64,000 nucleotides of DNA from Novosphingobium endophyticum (GCF_014640675.1 NZ_BMHK01000011.1:1-64000), one strand, 5' to 3'; shown: positions 34,131 through 43,282, counted from the stretch's first letter. The notes: generated by a model from the letters alone, not told the origin. Translations and numbers: made by a program.

Positions 34131-34337
34131 ATGTCTACAAACCAATTCATCATCTTCGACGCTACGGAAGGCGGGCAGGTCGCCGTCAACGTGGCGAAGG
34201 TCGCCCTTGTCCGTCCTCGGGTTGACGGCAATGGAATGTTCATCTCGTTCCTCGGGGATGACGGTGTCGGGGTTCCCGGAACACTGAAAGAGGTGGTCGA
34301 AAAGTTGACAGCCAAATCCAACTGCGATGAAGGATGA
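34131..34337 (+). CDS. Small hypothetical cytoplasmic protein
   Basis: An ATG with AAGGAG 9 bases upstream opens a 68-residue frame, IIFDATEGGQVAVNVAKVALVRP... ending KLTAKSNCDEG, with no signal or membrane segment. The pattern of short beta strands followed by a C-terminal helix (LKEVVEKLTA) recalls small FlbD-like proteins, but I do not recognise a family with confidence. It overlaps the following SDR gene by four bases (ATGA), so it is translated with it. The strong ribosome site and overlap argue that it is real. Confidence 0.6.
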   Translation: MSTNQFIIFDATEGGQVAVNVAKVALVRPRVDGNGMFISFLGDDGVGVPGTLKEVVEKLTAKSNCDEG

Positions 34338-35233
34338 GCGCTACCGGCGCGGACACGGCTAAAGCCGTGGGATCGGGTCGCGTGGCGGTGGTGACCGGAG
34401 CGAGTTCCGGAATCGGCCACGCGGTAGCCAAGGCGCTGGCCAGCCAAGGCTGGCAGATAATTGGCGTTGGCCGCGATCCGCAGCGGACCGAGGAGTCCGG
34501 GGACGATATACGTCAGTGCTCTCCAGATGGCGCACGCGTTCAGATGCTGCGTGCCGACCTGTCGTCGATGCGCGAGACGTCCGAGCTTGCAGACCGGATC
34601 GCGAACCTGACCGGTCGGATCGACCTGCTGGTGAACAATGCGGGCGGCATGACCGATCGCCTGGAACTGACCAGCGAAGGGATCGAGGCCAGCTTCGCAA
34701 GCAACCACCTAGGGCCGTTCCTGCTGACCGACCGACTGCTTCCCCTGATACGAAAGACAGCCGAGCAAGCGCCCTCCGGCGCAGTGCGGATACTGATGAC
34801 CTCGTCGGGCGCGAGCGAAGCGGCTCCGCCGATGGACTTCGACGACATGCAGGGACTGCGGAATTTCCAGCCCGGATTGGCCTATTGCTCGGTGAAGCTC
34901 GCCAACATGCTGTTCACCCGCGCACTTGCCGCAAGGCTCGAAGGCACCGGGATCGTCGCTCACGCAGCGGCGCCCGGCCCGGTCGCGTCGCGCTTCTTCG
35001 ACTACGCGCCGAAGGAAACGCTGGAGCACGTCCGTGACCTGCCCAAGCTGACCGAGGCCCAGGGCGCCGATACGCTGATCTGGCTCGCCACAGCGGAGGA
35101 ACCGGGACGGAGCACCGGCGGTTACTGGCAGAACCGCGCACCGCGCAAACCGCACTCCCAGGCGGACGATCCAGACGCAGTTGCCCGCTTCTGGAGCGAG
35201 AGCCGCAAGCTCATCATTACAACCGGCGTCTGA
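34334..35233 (+). CDS. SDR, retinol-dehydrogenase-like
   Basis: The 299-residue protein has TGASSGIG near residues 20-27, NNAGG, the catalytic Ser in MTSSGA and YCSVK. The ASFASNHLGPFLLTDRLLPL block and the long C-terminal extension are typical of retinol-dehydrogenase/WWOX-like SDRs that act on hydrophobic alcohols. The start overlaps the small protein gene. Immediately after the stop codon, and in the same frame, the DNA continues as the tail of a GH106 gene, which marks an old recombination point. It belongs to the operon under shared-operator site 5 and may act on a hydroxyl made by the P450s. Confidence 0.87.
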   Translation: MSATGADTAKAVGSGRVAVVTGASSGIGHAVAKALASQGWQIIGVGRDPQRTEESGDDIRQCSPDGARVQMLRADLSSMRETSELADRIANLTGRIDLLVNNAGGMTDRLELTSEGIEASFASNHLGPFLLTDRLLPLIRKTAEQAPSGAVRILMTSSGASEAAPPMDFDDMQGLRNFQPGLAYCSVKLANMLFTRALAARLEGTGIVAHAAAPGPVASRFFDYAPKETLEHVRDLPKLTEAQGADTLIWLATAEEPGRSTGGYWQNRAPRKPHSQADDPDAVARFWSESRKLIITTGV

Positions 35234-35470
35234 GCTCAGCCCGCCGGCTCGGTCTGGCACGCGCCGTACCGCCTCGACGTGAGCCGCTTTGCAAAACCCG
35301 GAAGAAACACCCTCCAGGTCCGTATTGCGAACCCTTGGGTCAACCGCCTTGTCGGTGATGCCCAACCGGGCGCGCAGAAAATAACCTGGACCGCCACCCC
35401 AACATATACGGCCAAGGCGCCTCTCAGGCCCTCGGGTCTAATCGGCCCGGTTCGGCTGTACACCAAATAA
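35234..35470 (+). pseudogene. GH106 rhamnosidase C-terminal remnant
   Basis: In the frame of the preceding SDR and directly after its TGA, 78 codons read VWHAPYRLDVSRFAKPG, then WVNRLVGDAQPGAQKITWTA and PSGLIGPVRLYTK, ending at a TAA. This matches the last part of both full GH106 proteins (4065-7484 and 56459-59881) but is identical to neither, so it is a third, lost copy. No start or upstream GH106 sequence remains. It is a clear sign that rhamnosidase genes have been gained, duplicated and deleted in this locus. Confidence 0.9.
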
Positions 35471-35563
35471 GCCAAGCACGCCGTCGATAGACTTTGGGCG
35501 GCGATAAGGTCCTCAAGAAATCCCGATCGGCTGACGGAGTGGCTGGGGCAGAGCTTACGCACT

Positions 35564-35586
35564 TTATGCGACTAGTTGTCGCATAA
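35564..35586. promoter_or_regulatory. Shared operator, site 6 (P450-2), perfect palindrome
   Basis: TTATGCGAC-TAGTT-GTCGCATAA is a perfect 9-5-9 inverted repeat and the best example of the shared element. A TTGACT that could be a -35 box begins 4 bases after it. It lies about 220 bases upstream of P450-2. The rest of the 334-base gap (35471-35804) shows no gene. Confidence 0.8.
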
Positions 35587-35804
35587 CCATTGACTTCTCG
35601 CCTTGTGGAATTTACGCAGCCATCAGTCGGATAAGTGGAGCTAACTGGCCCTCGGCGGAGATCGCGGTCAATGTGTCAGCCTGGCAAAAGGCTGGGGCCG
35701 CGTGTCCCCCGCTTTCGTCCTGCGGTTCGGAAAGCGACGGTGCCGCATGCGGCACGTCGACTGAGCCTGCGGCCGCGATCGGATAAGTGTTGAAAGATTT
35801 GGGA

Positions 35805-37097
35805 ATGAAGAGGCTTGAAGAGCGAGATTTCTATACGGATCATGAAATCCTCGTAGATCCCTATATCTACTTCGAGGCGCTTCGGGCCCACGGTCCCGTT
35901 TATCAGCCGCCTGGCAAGGACTACTTCGTCGTGACCGGCTTCGACGAGGCGGTCGAGGTATTCCGCAACACCGCCGACTTTTCATCTTCGATCGCCCTGC
36001 AGGGCGCTGCCGCGCCGTTGCCCTTCCAACCGACGGGCTCGGACATCAGCGAGCAGATCGAGGCGCACCGTGGACAGATTTTGGGGGGCGATCTGCTGGT
36101 CGATCTCGACGACAAGTCGCACGCGAACCTTCGGGCTCTCGTTAATCGCCTCTTCACGCCGTCGCGATTGAAGTCGAACGAGGAGTTCATCGCGGAATAT
36201 TCCGATAAACTCGTCCGCGATGCCGTGGCGCGCGGCGGCTGCGAGCTGATCAAGGACATCTCGACGCCGTTCGTGACGATGGTGATCGCTGACCTGCTTG
36301 GCGTGCCCGTCGAGGACCGAAAGCTGTTCATGGACGCAATCGAGGCCGCGCCTCCGCCGGGCAGTCTCGACGCGAGCGAGAACGACTTCTCGAGCGAGAC
36401 TCACCCCATGGTCGTGATGGGCAACTACTTCTACCGCTATGTCGCGGACCGGCAGCAGAATCCGCGCGACGACATTCTGAGCGAAGTGGCGAACGCGGCC
36501 TATCCGGACGGAAGCAAGCCGTCCATCGAAGCGATCGTCAGTCTCTCGACATTCATGTTCGGGGCCGGTCAGGACACCAGCGCCAAGCTGATCGGCAATG
36601 CTATGCGCTATATCGTCGATCAACCCGGGCTCCAGGACCAGCTTCGCGCCGACCGCTCGCTTATCCCGGCCATGATCGAGGAAGTACTGCGTCTCGAGGG
36701 ATCCTCCAAGGCGACGACTCGGCTTGCCCGTCGCGACACGCGGATCGGCGATGTGGAAATCCCGGCTGGCTCGAAGGTCATGATCGCCTTGGCGGCAATC
36801 AATCGCGACCCTCGCCGGTGGGGCGATCCGAACACGTTCATTCTCAATCGGCCGCGCATCAAGGAGCATCTGTCCTTCGGTCGGGGAGCCCACACTTGCG
36901 CAGGTGCTCCGCTTGCGCGCGTCGAGGTTAAGGTGCTGCTCGAGAAGTTTATCGAGTACACATCCAACATCGACCTGAGCCAGGCTCAGCACGGTACATC
37001 CGCCCAGCGGCGTCTCGATTTCGAGCCGAGCTTCATCGTTCGAGGGCTCTCGGAGCTTCATCTGACGTTGACGCGCTCGGCCAAATCCCCGGCCTAG
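35805..37097 (+). CDS. Cytochrome P450 (P450-2)
   Basis: Alignment with P450-1 favours the ATG at 35805 (430 residues); a GTG at 35787 is the alternative. It has the I-helix GAGQDTS at 253-259, Glu293-x2-Arg296, and haem loop FGRGAHTCAG with Cys365. Over the P450 fold it is very similar to P450-1, including the N-terminal ERDFYTDHEIL and QPPGKDYFVVTGF blocks. It stops at the point where P450-1 continues into a linker and an extra helical domain. It would take electrons from the ferredoxin at 7854-8171. Shared-operator site 6 lies upstream, and a DapB-like oxidoreductase gene follows. Confidence 0.95.
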   Translation: MKRLEERDFYTDHEILVDPYIYFEALRAHGPVYQPPGKDYFVVTGFDEAVEVFRNTADFSSSIALQGAAAPLPFQPTGSDISEQIEAHRGQILGGDLLVDLDDKSHANLRALVNRLFTPSRLKSNEEFIAEYSDKLVRDAVARGGCELIKDISTPFVTMVIADLLGVPVEDRKLFMDAIEAAPPPGSLDASENDFSSETHPMVVMGNYFYRYVADRQQNPRDDILSEVANAAYPDGSKPSIEAIVSLSTFMFGAGQDTSAKLIGNAMRYIVDQPGLQDQLRADRSLIPAMIEEVLRLEGSSKATTRLARRDTRIGDVEIPAGSKVMIALAAINRDPRRWGDPNTFILNRPRIKEHLSFGRGAHTCAGAPLARVEVKVLLEKFIEYTSNIDLSQAQHGTSAQRRLDFEPSFIVRGLSELHLTLTRSAKSPA

Positions 37098-37368
37098 TCT
37101 GTGCGCGTGCCGCTCGGCCTTCATCTGCGGGATGCGCCGAGCGGCGACACGCAGCTTTGCGAACGCAACGCCCTGGAAGCGACTGCACACCGCGAGCCTG
37201 GCGATCCGGCGCGGCGCTGTAGCCCGCGCAAGCGGTGCGACGAGGAGGCGGATGCTGCGGAGGTAGTTGTTCGGCTCCGGTGCGCGCCTGGGGTCAGGCC
37301 CAGTAGCGACTTTCCGGCACGTGTCCGGAGCCGGCTGGATCACCAATCAAGAAAATGGGAGTGCAGGA

Positions 37369-38430
37369 ATGGGTACAGAGAACCGAGCCGCTGGCGGGCA
37401 TCGCGTGGTGCAATGGGCTACGGGGACGGTGGGAAAGAGCGCGCTGCGCGCGGCAATCCTCCATCCGACCCTGGAACTCGTTGGCGTCCGCGTCTTCTCT
37501 TCGTCCAAGGATGGCCTCGATGCCGGAGAGATTTGCGGACTTCCCGCAACGGGAGTGATTGCGACCCGCGATCCCGACCGGTTGCTCGCGCTCCGGCCCG
37601 ACTGTGTCATCTACATGCCCGACAGGACCGACATCGAAGAGGTCTGCCAGATACTTGCGAGCGGCGCGAACATCGTCACGACCCGCGCCGACTTCTTCAA
37701 TCCCAGCGCGATGGAACCAGCCCTTCGCGAACGGGTGGAGGCGGCATGCCACGCAGGCGGCACATCGATCCACGCGAGCGGAAGCAGCCCCGGCTTCGTC
37801 ACGGAGGCGCTGCTTGCACCGCTACTATCGCTGCAGCGCAACCTCGATCTCGTCGAGATCGACGAATTTGCGGACTGCATCGATACTTGCTCCGAGGACA
37901 TGCTGCTCAACGTCATGGGCTTCGGCGCTTCGCCCGAGACTTTCGCGGCGACTGAGTTCACTGAGCGTGACACGGTGTTCGGACATTCGCTCGGGGTTAT
38001 CGCAACCGCGATCGGCCTTCCGTTCGACGCGATAGAGGTGACCAGTGAATTCGCGATCACCGTCCGGCCGGTCAAGCTGCACCAGGCGACGATCGCTGCA
38101 GGCAGCATCGGTGGCCAACGTCATACCGTGACGGGGCTCCACAAGGGAAGGCCCGCGCTCCGCTTTCGCTCCAACTGGTTCGTCACGACCGAGCTCGATC
38201 CTGCGTGGGATTTGCGCGAGGATGGTTGGCGCATCAGGGTGGAAGGCGATGCTCCCCTGGACATTACCATCAGGTTTCCCATCGGCAACGATCCCGAGAC
38301 GAGGTCGAAAATCATGCCCAACGTGACGGCACATCGTCCGGTCAATGCCATTCCCATGGTCTGCGCCGCGAAACCGGGCATCGTCACCTCGGTGGACCTT
38401 CCGCAGATATTGCCCCGGCTCGCGCGATGA
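37369..38430 (+). CDS. DapB-like (dihydrodipicolinate reductase N-domain) oxidoreductase
   Basis: The ATG at 37369 has GGGAGTGCAGGA upstream and gives 353 residues. The N-terminus reads VVQWATGTVGKSALRA, a Rossmann dinucleotide site, followed by ELVGVRVFSSSKDG and DCVIYMPDRTDIEEVCQIL. These are features of the DapB/2,4-diaminopentanoate dehydrogenase-like group rather than true lysine-pathway DapB. Such proteins often sit next to P450 and SDR genes in degradation clusters. It follows P450-2 by about 270 bases and may share its transcript. It probably reduces or oxidises an intermediate with NAD(P)(H). The actual reaction is unknown. Confidence 0.75.
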   Translation: MGTENRAAGGHRVVQWATGTVGKSALRAAILHPTLELVGVRVFSSSKDGLDAGEICGLPATGVIATRDPDRLLALRPDCVIYMPDRTDIEEVCQILASGANIVTTRADFFNPSAMEPALRERVEAACHAGGTSIHASGSSPGFVTEALLAPLLSLQRNLDLVEIDEFADCIDTCSEDMLLNVMGFGASPETFAATEFTERDTVFGHSLGVIATAIGLPFDAIEVTSEFAITVRPVKLHQATIAAGSIGGQRHTVTGLHKGRPALRFRSNWFVTTELDPAWDLREDGWRIRVEGDAPLDITIRFPIGNDPETRSKIMPNVTAHRPVNAIPMVCAAKPGIVTSVDLPQILPRLAR

Positions 38431-38624
38431 CGAGCTATTTTGGTACGCCGAGACCGCGACTTGCCGGGGGCGGTTTCGCCTGCACTGCGGAATAACCCGA
38501 CCGTTCCGCCCGAGCTGCTTTGTAAACGGCTCGTCGATGACGGCTCCGAAATAACCGACATGCCGTAGCATCCCGACGAGCGCTTGCGCGAAGGGGGCGC
38601 CTCACATTTCAAGGAGACATTGCG

Positions 38625-39446
38625 ATGAAGCCCGTTCGAGACGTTTCTGACAAGTCCATCGCCGAACTCGTTTCGCTCGCTGGGCGTAACGCGGTCGTGA
38701 CCGGTGGTGGACAGGGCCTGGGCAAGGGCATTGCCCGGCGCCTGGCAGAGGCCGGGGCGAATGTCCTGATCGGCGACATCGACGGTGAACGCGCCGCCGC
38801 CGCCGCCGCCAGCCTCGACACGGAGTTTCCCGGCCGCGTGGTTGGAGTGCAGATGGACGTCTCGCTGAGCAGCTCCATCTCCGCGGCGGTAGCGTCGATG
38901 CGGGAACGGTTCGGCGGCATCGAAATCTGGGTGAACAACGCCGGCGTTTTCCCCAACATGCCGCTGCTCGATATGACCGACGAACTGTGGGACCGGGTCA
39001 ACGCCGTGAACGCGCGTGGAACTTTCGTCGGATCGCGCGAGGCGGCACGTACGATGGTGGAGGCGGGCTGCGGCGGCGTCATCGTCAATATCGCTTCGTT
39101 GGCCGGCGTGCGCGGCATCGCACCGGGCCTTTCCGCCTACGTGGGATCGAAGCACGCCGTCGTCGGGCTTACGAAGCAAATGGCTCTCGAACTCGCGCCG
39201 GAGAACATCCGGGTCCTTGCGGTGGCTCCCACCTTCATCGTCACCGAAGGCAATCTCGCCATGATGCAGGCCGACCCCAGCCGCGCCGAAGCGGCCGCCA
39301 TGGATATCCCCTCGATGCTCACGAGCAAGCTCGGCCGAGTTGGCGTGCCCGACGACATCGCCCGCGCCGTCCTTTTCGCGGCCTCGGATATGTCGCTGTT
39401 CATGACCGGCAGCGTGCTGATGGTCGATGCGGGCGAAACGATCTGA
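38625..39446 (+). CDS. SDR family oxidoreductase
   Basis: The 273-residue classical SDR starts at an ATG with GGAGAC 6 bases upstream. Motifs are TGGGQGLG, NNAG, a catalytic Ser in NIASLAG and YVGSK, ending SVLMVDAGETI. An N-terminal stretch of about 20 residues precedes the Rossmann strand. It begins 195 bases after the DapB-like gene and is followed 75 bases later by another SDR on the same strand. The two may work in sequence on P450-2 products. Substrate unknown. Confidence 0.87.
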   Translation: MKPVRDVSDKSIAELVSLAGRNAVVTGGGQGLGKGIARRLAEAGANVLIGDIDGERAAAAAASLDTEFPGRVVGVQMDVSLSSSISAAVASMRERFGGIEIWVNNAGVFPNMPLLDMTDELWDRVNAVNARGTFVGSREAARTMVEAGCGGVIVNIASLAGVRGIAPGLSAYVGSKHAVVGLTKQMALELAPENIRVLAVAPTFIVTEGNLAMMQADPSRAEAAAMDIPSMLTSKLGRVGVPDDIARAVLFAASDMSLFMTGSVLMVDAGETI

Positions 39447-39521
39447 ACTGGGAGCGCCGATCAGGCGGCCATCGTCATCCTCGAAGCAAATTTGAACCAC
39501 CATCGGAAACGGAGAAGTGAC

Positions 39522-40268
39522 ATGAGTAAGGATCGCGTCGTTATCGTGACGGGTGCGGCCGGCGGCATCGGCCTCGGGATCGCCCAGCGGTTTGCCCGCG
39601 ATGGCTATCCCACCGCCATGCTCGACGTCCAGGAGGAGCTTCTTGAGCAGGAAGCCGAGGCCTTGCGCAGCGCTGGGGCCAAGATCTTCACGCGCAAGGT
39701 CGACGTGACCAACCGATCGCAAATCGACGGAGCCTACACGGATATTCGGCGCGAGTTGGGCCCGATTGCAATCATCGTTCCCAACGCCGGCATCGCGCCG
39801 ATGGTGCCTTTCACCGAAATGACCGTCGAACAATGGCAACTGGTGATCGACATCAACCTGACGGGTGTCTTCCATACTATCCAGGCCGGCGTGGCAGACC
39901 TGATCGAAGCCAAGTGGGGCCGGATCGTGTCGATCTCCTCACATGCTGGCCAATCGGGCGGGTTCAACATGGCTCACTACTCCGCCTCAAAGGGTGGGGT
40001 CATAAGCCTCACCAGAGGCCTCGCTCGCGAACTGGCGGCTCGGGGGACCACGGTGAACACGATCGCGCCGTCCGTCTGCGAAAGTCCACAGATGAACCGC
40101 GCGATCGCCGCAGGGCAGTTTCCTCTCGAAGCGATTCTTCCGATGATTCCGATCTCGCGGGCAGGCACCCCCGATGAAATCGCTGCGGCGTGCGCATTCC
40201 TGGCATCCGACGAGGCGAGCTATATCACCGGCCAGGTTTTGGCAGTGAACGGCGGAATGTATATCTGA
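39522..40268 (+). CDS. SDR family oxidoreductase
   Basis: I use the ATG at 39522 with GGAGAAG upstream (248 residues) rather than the longer reading from 39492. The motifs are TGAAGGIG, PNAGI in place of NNAG, a catalytic Ser in SISSHAG and YSASK, with C-terminal ITGQVLAVNGGMYI. It resembles FabG-type 3-oxoacyl reductases, but in this setting a catabolic dehydrogenase is more likely. It is the last gene of the P450-2 group. The next 400 bases contain no gene I can support. Confidence 0.86.
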   Translation: MSKDRVVIVTGAAGGIGLGIAQRFARDGYPTAMLDVQEELLEQEAEALRSAGAKIFTRKVDVTNRSQIDGAYTDIRRELGPIAIIVPNAGIAPMVPFTEMTVEQWQLVIDINLTGVFHTIQAGVADLIEAKWGRIVSISSHAGQSGGFNMAHYSASKGGVISLTRGLARELAARGTTVNTIAPSVCESPQMNRAIAAGQFPLEAILPMIPISRAGTPDEIAAACAFLASDEASYITGQVLAVNGGMYI

Positions 40269-40680
40269 TCAGAGCTGATGGGTCGTCTAATCGCGGCCCA
40301 TCATGCAAGCAGATTTTGAGCTGACCGTATGCCGGCTTCAGGGTCGTCTTCGCGGTCGGCATGAGCCGCCGCACGATGGGTCTTTGGCAGACGGAACCTT
40401 CCTATGTGGACGGCGATCTCGGAAGAAGCCGGTGCATCCCCCGCTCCGGCCTGCGCGGCAAACACGCCGGATGGAATCTCGAATACCTCGCCTCAATCCT
40501 CGATACCAAAATCCGCTAACTTGGATTCGGAGCCCTGGCCGAGTCCAGCGTGCGATGGCGCTTGACGCCGAACCGCGAATAGTCATCGGCCCAGCTCGCC
40601 AGAAGAATTGGGGGCGCCGATGTAGTGGGTGGAAGCGCATTTTTCTAACGGTCGTGAAGCACCGCTTCAGCGTCGCCCAG
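40269..40680. other. Gene-poor stretch between the SDR and lysR genes
   Basis: No convincing gene was found here. Directly after the SDR stop, GATGGG and CCCATC arms could form a weak hairpin. A 53-codon plus-strand frame starting with an ATG near 40362 ends at a TAA at about 40520 and matches nothing I know. The rest is high-GC sequence with no ribosome site or codon pattern. Confidence 0.4.
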
Positions 40681-41574
40681 TCAGCTCGCAAGCAACCGCC
40701 TGCCAGCCTCGCGCACCTCGTCGGACAGGCGTCGCAAGGACGCCGCATGCAGACGCGCGACGGTCCAGTAGAGCCGCACGTCCATGTGCCGTCCGGGCAT
40801 CAGCTCGACGAGGCGTTTTTCCGCAAGGTACCGCTCGACCAGACTCAGGGGCTGTAAGCCCCAGCCAACACCCTGAAGCGTGAGATCGGCGAAGGCATGG
40901 GTAGACGGGATCCAGTGGGTGGGACCGATCAGCTCGACGCCGTACACCTCCTTCGCCCATCGGTGCTGCAGGGCGTCGCGACGGTCGAACCGCAGATAGG
41001 GTGCCGTCGCCAAGGCTGGTCCATCAACTCCCGCTGGAAAATGACGGTCGATAAATGCCTGGCTCGCGCACGCAGCATAGCGAAACGCGCCGAGCGTACT
41101 CGTCTTGCAGCCCTGCACCGGTTCGGCGTCGGCGGTCACGGCTGCCAGCACTTCGCCGGACCGCAGCTTCTCGGCCGTTCGTGACTCGTCCTCCAGCGTG
41201 AGGTCAAGCGTGACGCCGGTCTGACGGGCGAACGCTGCGACCGCGGCGGGAAACCAGGTTGCGAGACTGTCGGCGTTCACCGCAACCCGGACCGTGATGG
41301 GCGCACCGGTGTTAGCACCGTCACGGCCGAGTTGCGGGGCTATGTCGTGCTCCAGCAGTCTGACTCGGTCCAGGTGGGCGCAGAGCGTGCGGCCCAGCTC
41401 GGTCGGCTCGCAGGGGTTGCCCCGCACGATCAGGATCGCGCCAAGCCGTTCCTCCAGCCCCCGGATACGCTGCGATATGGCCGACGGCGTAATGCCCAGG
41501 GTGGCAGCTCCCCGCTCGAACGTGCCCTCCCGAATGACGGCAGCAACCGCTGTGATTGACGGATAGTCGAGCAT
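40681..41574 (-). CDS. LysR-family regulator (ArgP-like)
   Basis: I use the ATG at 41574 (297 residues, starting MLDYPSITAV) because ArgP-type proteins begin at this point; an ATG at 41592 is possible. The N-terminal helix-turn-helix reads GTFERGAATLGITPSAISQRIRGLEERLG, followed by a LysR effector domain. It is divergent from a LysE-type exporter, the standard pairing in which ArgP/LysG senses a basic amino acid and switches on its export. This pair is unlikely to be part of rhamnoside metabolism. Confidence 0.88.
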   Translation of the reverse strand: MLDYPSITAVAAVIREGTFERGAATLGITPSAISQRIRGLEERLGAILIVRGNPCEPTELGRTLCAHLDRVRLLEHDIAPQLGRDGANTGAPITVRVAVNADSLATWFPAAVAAFARQTGVTLDLTLEDESRTAEKLRSGEVLAAVTADAEPVQGCKTSTLGAFRYAACASQAFIDRHFPAGVDGPALATAPYLRFDRRDALQHRWAKEVYGVELIGPTHWIPSTHAFADLTLQGVGWGLQPLSLVERYLAEKRLVELMPGRHMDVRLYWTVARLHAASLRRLSDEVREAGRRLLAS

Positions 41575-41647
41575 GATGAAGCTATGCTTCATCTGCGTTA
41601 GGAGAACAAGTTTTACTCACGCCTTCAAGACTGGCAGCAGCGCCGCC

Positions 41648-42298
41648 ATGATCGACTCCGTGATGCCCTTCTTGACCGGCTTCTTGCTATCTGCCGCGCT
41701 CATCATGGCGATTGGCGCCCAGAACCTCTTTGTCCTACGCCAAGGCCTGAAGCAGGAGCATGTCGGCCCCGTGGTGCTGTTATGCGCCAGCGCCGATGCG
41801 CTACTCATCATCGCGGGGGTAGCGGGGGTCGGAACCTTCCTGTCGGCGATCCCCCAGCTGACGACCGCCCTCGCGCTTGGCGGCGCGGCCTTTCTCGGAT
41901 GGTACGGAATCAAGGCGCTCAAACGGATGATGGCGCCCGACGCGATGATCGCGGGAGACGGTGTGAGCGTGACGCTCGGCCGGGCATTGGCCGCGACAGC
42001 TGGCTTTACGCTGCTCAACCCGCACGTCTATCTCGATACCGTGCTGCTGATGGGCACCGCTGGATCGGCGCAGCCCGCTGCGCTGCGCCCCCTCTTCGTC
42101 GCGGGTGCCGCCACTGCCAGCTTCACTTGGTTCGCGGCGCTCGGCTATGGTGCCCGCTTCCTCAAGCCGGTGTTCGCCCGTCCCGCAGCGTGGCGCGCCC
42201 TCGACGCCTTCGTCGGCGTCGTCATGCTGGGTTTGGCGGCTTCGCTTGTGGTGCGCGCCATGGCGCTGGGGCCGGGGTTGTCAGCGGCGATGACATAG
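41648..42298 (+). CDS. LysE/ArgO-family amino acid exporter
   Basis: The 216-residue protein has five or six hydrophobic segments and the family signature GAQNLFVLRQGLKQEH near the start, with TLLNPHVYLDTVLLMGT in the middle. It exports basic amino acids or related compounds across the inner membrane using the proton gradient. It is divergent from the ArgP-like regulator. An ATG at 41663 is an alternative start. A DHDPS-family gene follows 52 bases later and may be co-transcribed. Confidence 0.9.
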   Translation: MIDSVMPFLTGFLLSAALIMAIGAQNLFVLRQGLKQEHVGPVVLLCASADALLIIAGVAGVGTFLSAIPQLTTALALGGAAFLGWYGIKALKRMMAPDAMIAGDGVSVTLGRALAATAGFTLLNPHVYLDTVLLMGTAGSAQPAALRPLFVAGAATASFTWFAALGYGARFLKPVFARPAAWRALDAFVGVVMLGLAASLVVRAMALGPGLSAAMT

Positions 42299-42350
42299 GG
42301 GATGCCGGACTGCGGCTGATCTCGGCGCATTGATGATGAGGGATACGACC

Positions 42351-43247
42351 ATGACTTCGATCTTCAACGGGCTCTCCGCCTTCCCCCTGACCCCTGCCGA
42401 TACGGATGGCGCTGTCGACACCGCCGCGCTCGGCGTACTGGTCGATCGGCTTGCGAGTGAGGGCGTCGATTCTATCGGCCTGCTCGGCAGCACCGGCATC
42501 TACGCCTATCTCGACCGGGCCGAGCGTCTGCGCGCCGTAGCGGCCGCGGTCGAGGCCGCGGCGGGACGCGTCCCGCTGATCGTGGGGGTCGGAGCGCTCC
42601 GCACGAGCTGGGCGCAGCAACTCGCCGGCGATGCCGAGCGTGCTGGTGCGAGCGGCCTGCTTCTCGCGCCCATGTCCTACACCTCGCTGACCGACGGGGA
42701 AGCGGCGCAGCACTACCGTGCCGTGGCCGGCGCGACATCGCTGCCGCTATGCATTTACAGCAACCCGGGTACGACCAACTTCACCTTCTCTGACCGGCTG
42801 CTCGCGGAGCTGGCTGCGGTGCCAAACATCACCGCGATCAAGATACCACTTCCGGCCGACGAGGACTATGCAGGCGAGCTGGCGCAGCTACGCGGCGTGA
42901 CGCCTGAGGCATTCGCTATCGGCTACAGCGGCGACTGGGGCGCCGCGCCATCGCTGCTGGCGGGCGCAGATGCTTGGTACAGCGTGGTCGCCGGTCTGTT
43001 GCCCGAACCTGCGCTGCGCCTGACGCAGGCGGCGCAAGCAGGGCTTATCGACGATGCGGCAATGGTTGATGCGGCGTTCGAATCGCTGTGGGCGCTGTTC
43101 CGCACACATGGCAGCCTGCGGATCATGTACGCGATCGCCGACCGGCTCTCGCTCGACGTTGGCGATCCGCCGCTACCGTTGTTGCGGGTGGAGGCCGGTA
43201 TCGTCACCGCGGTGGAGGCTGCCCTGGATCAACTGGCGGCAATCTGA
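42351..43247 (+). CDS. DHDPS/N-acetylneuraminate lyase-family aldolase
   Basis: The ATG at 42351 with GAGGGAT upstream gives 298 residues; ATGs at 42333 and 42336 are poorer. The TIM barrel shows LGSTGIYAYLDRAER, LIVGVGALRTSWAQQLA, IYSNPGTTNF and the Schiff-base Lys in ITAIKIPLP. Family members condense or cleave pyruvate with an aldehyde. The usual GGTTGE motif is altered to LGSTGI, so true DapA activity is doubtful, and a 2-keto-3-deoxy-sugar or other pyruvate aldolase role is more likely. It lies between the exporter gene and mobile-element debris. Confidence 0.8.
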   Translation: MTSIFNGLSAFPLTPADTDGAVDTAALGVLVDRLASEGVDSIGLLGSTGIYAYLDRAERLRAVAAAVEAAAGRVPLIVGVGALRTSWAQQLAGDAERAGASGLLLAPMSYTSLTDGEAAQHYRAVAGATSLPLCIYSNPGTTNFTFSDRLLAELAAVPNITAIKIPLPADEDYAGELAQLRGVTPEAFAIGYSGDWGAAPSLLAGADAWYSVVAGLLPEPALRLTQAAQAGLIDDAAMVDAAFESLWALFRTHGSLRIMYAIADRLSLDVGDPPLPLLRVEAGIVTAVEAALDQLAAI

Positions 43248-43282
43248 GAAGATCACGCACCCCGGAAGCCAGTTTCGTTCTG

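Noticed and set aside
38766..38815. Run of GCC codons (poly-Ala) in an SDR as a repeat element
   Set aside because: The run is short, lies inside an intact SDR frame, and fits a surface loop. It is not a mobile or structural repeat.
42351..43247. Lysine-pathway dapA paired with the DapB-like gene
   Set aside because: The key GGTTGE motif is altered, and the DapB-like protein at 37369 lies 4 kb away with catabolic neighbours. A lysine biosynthesis pair is not supported.
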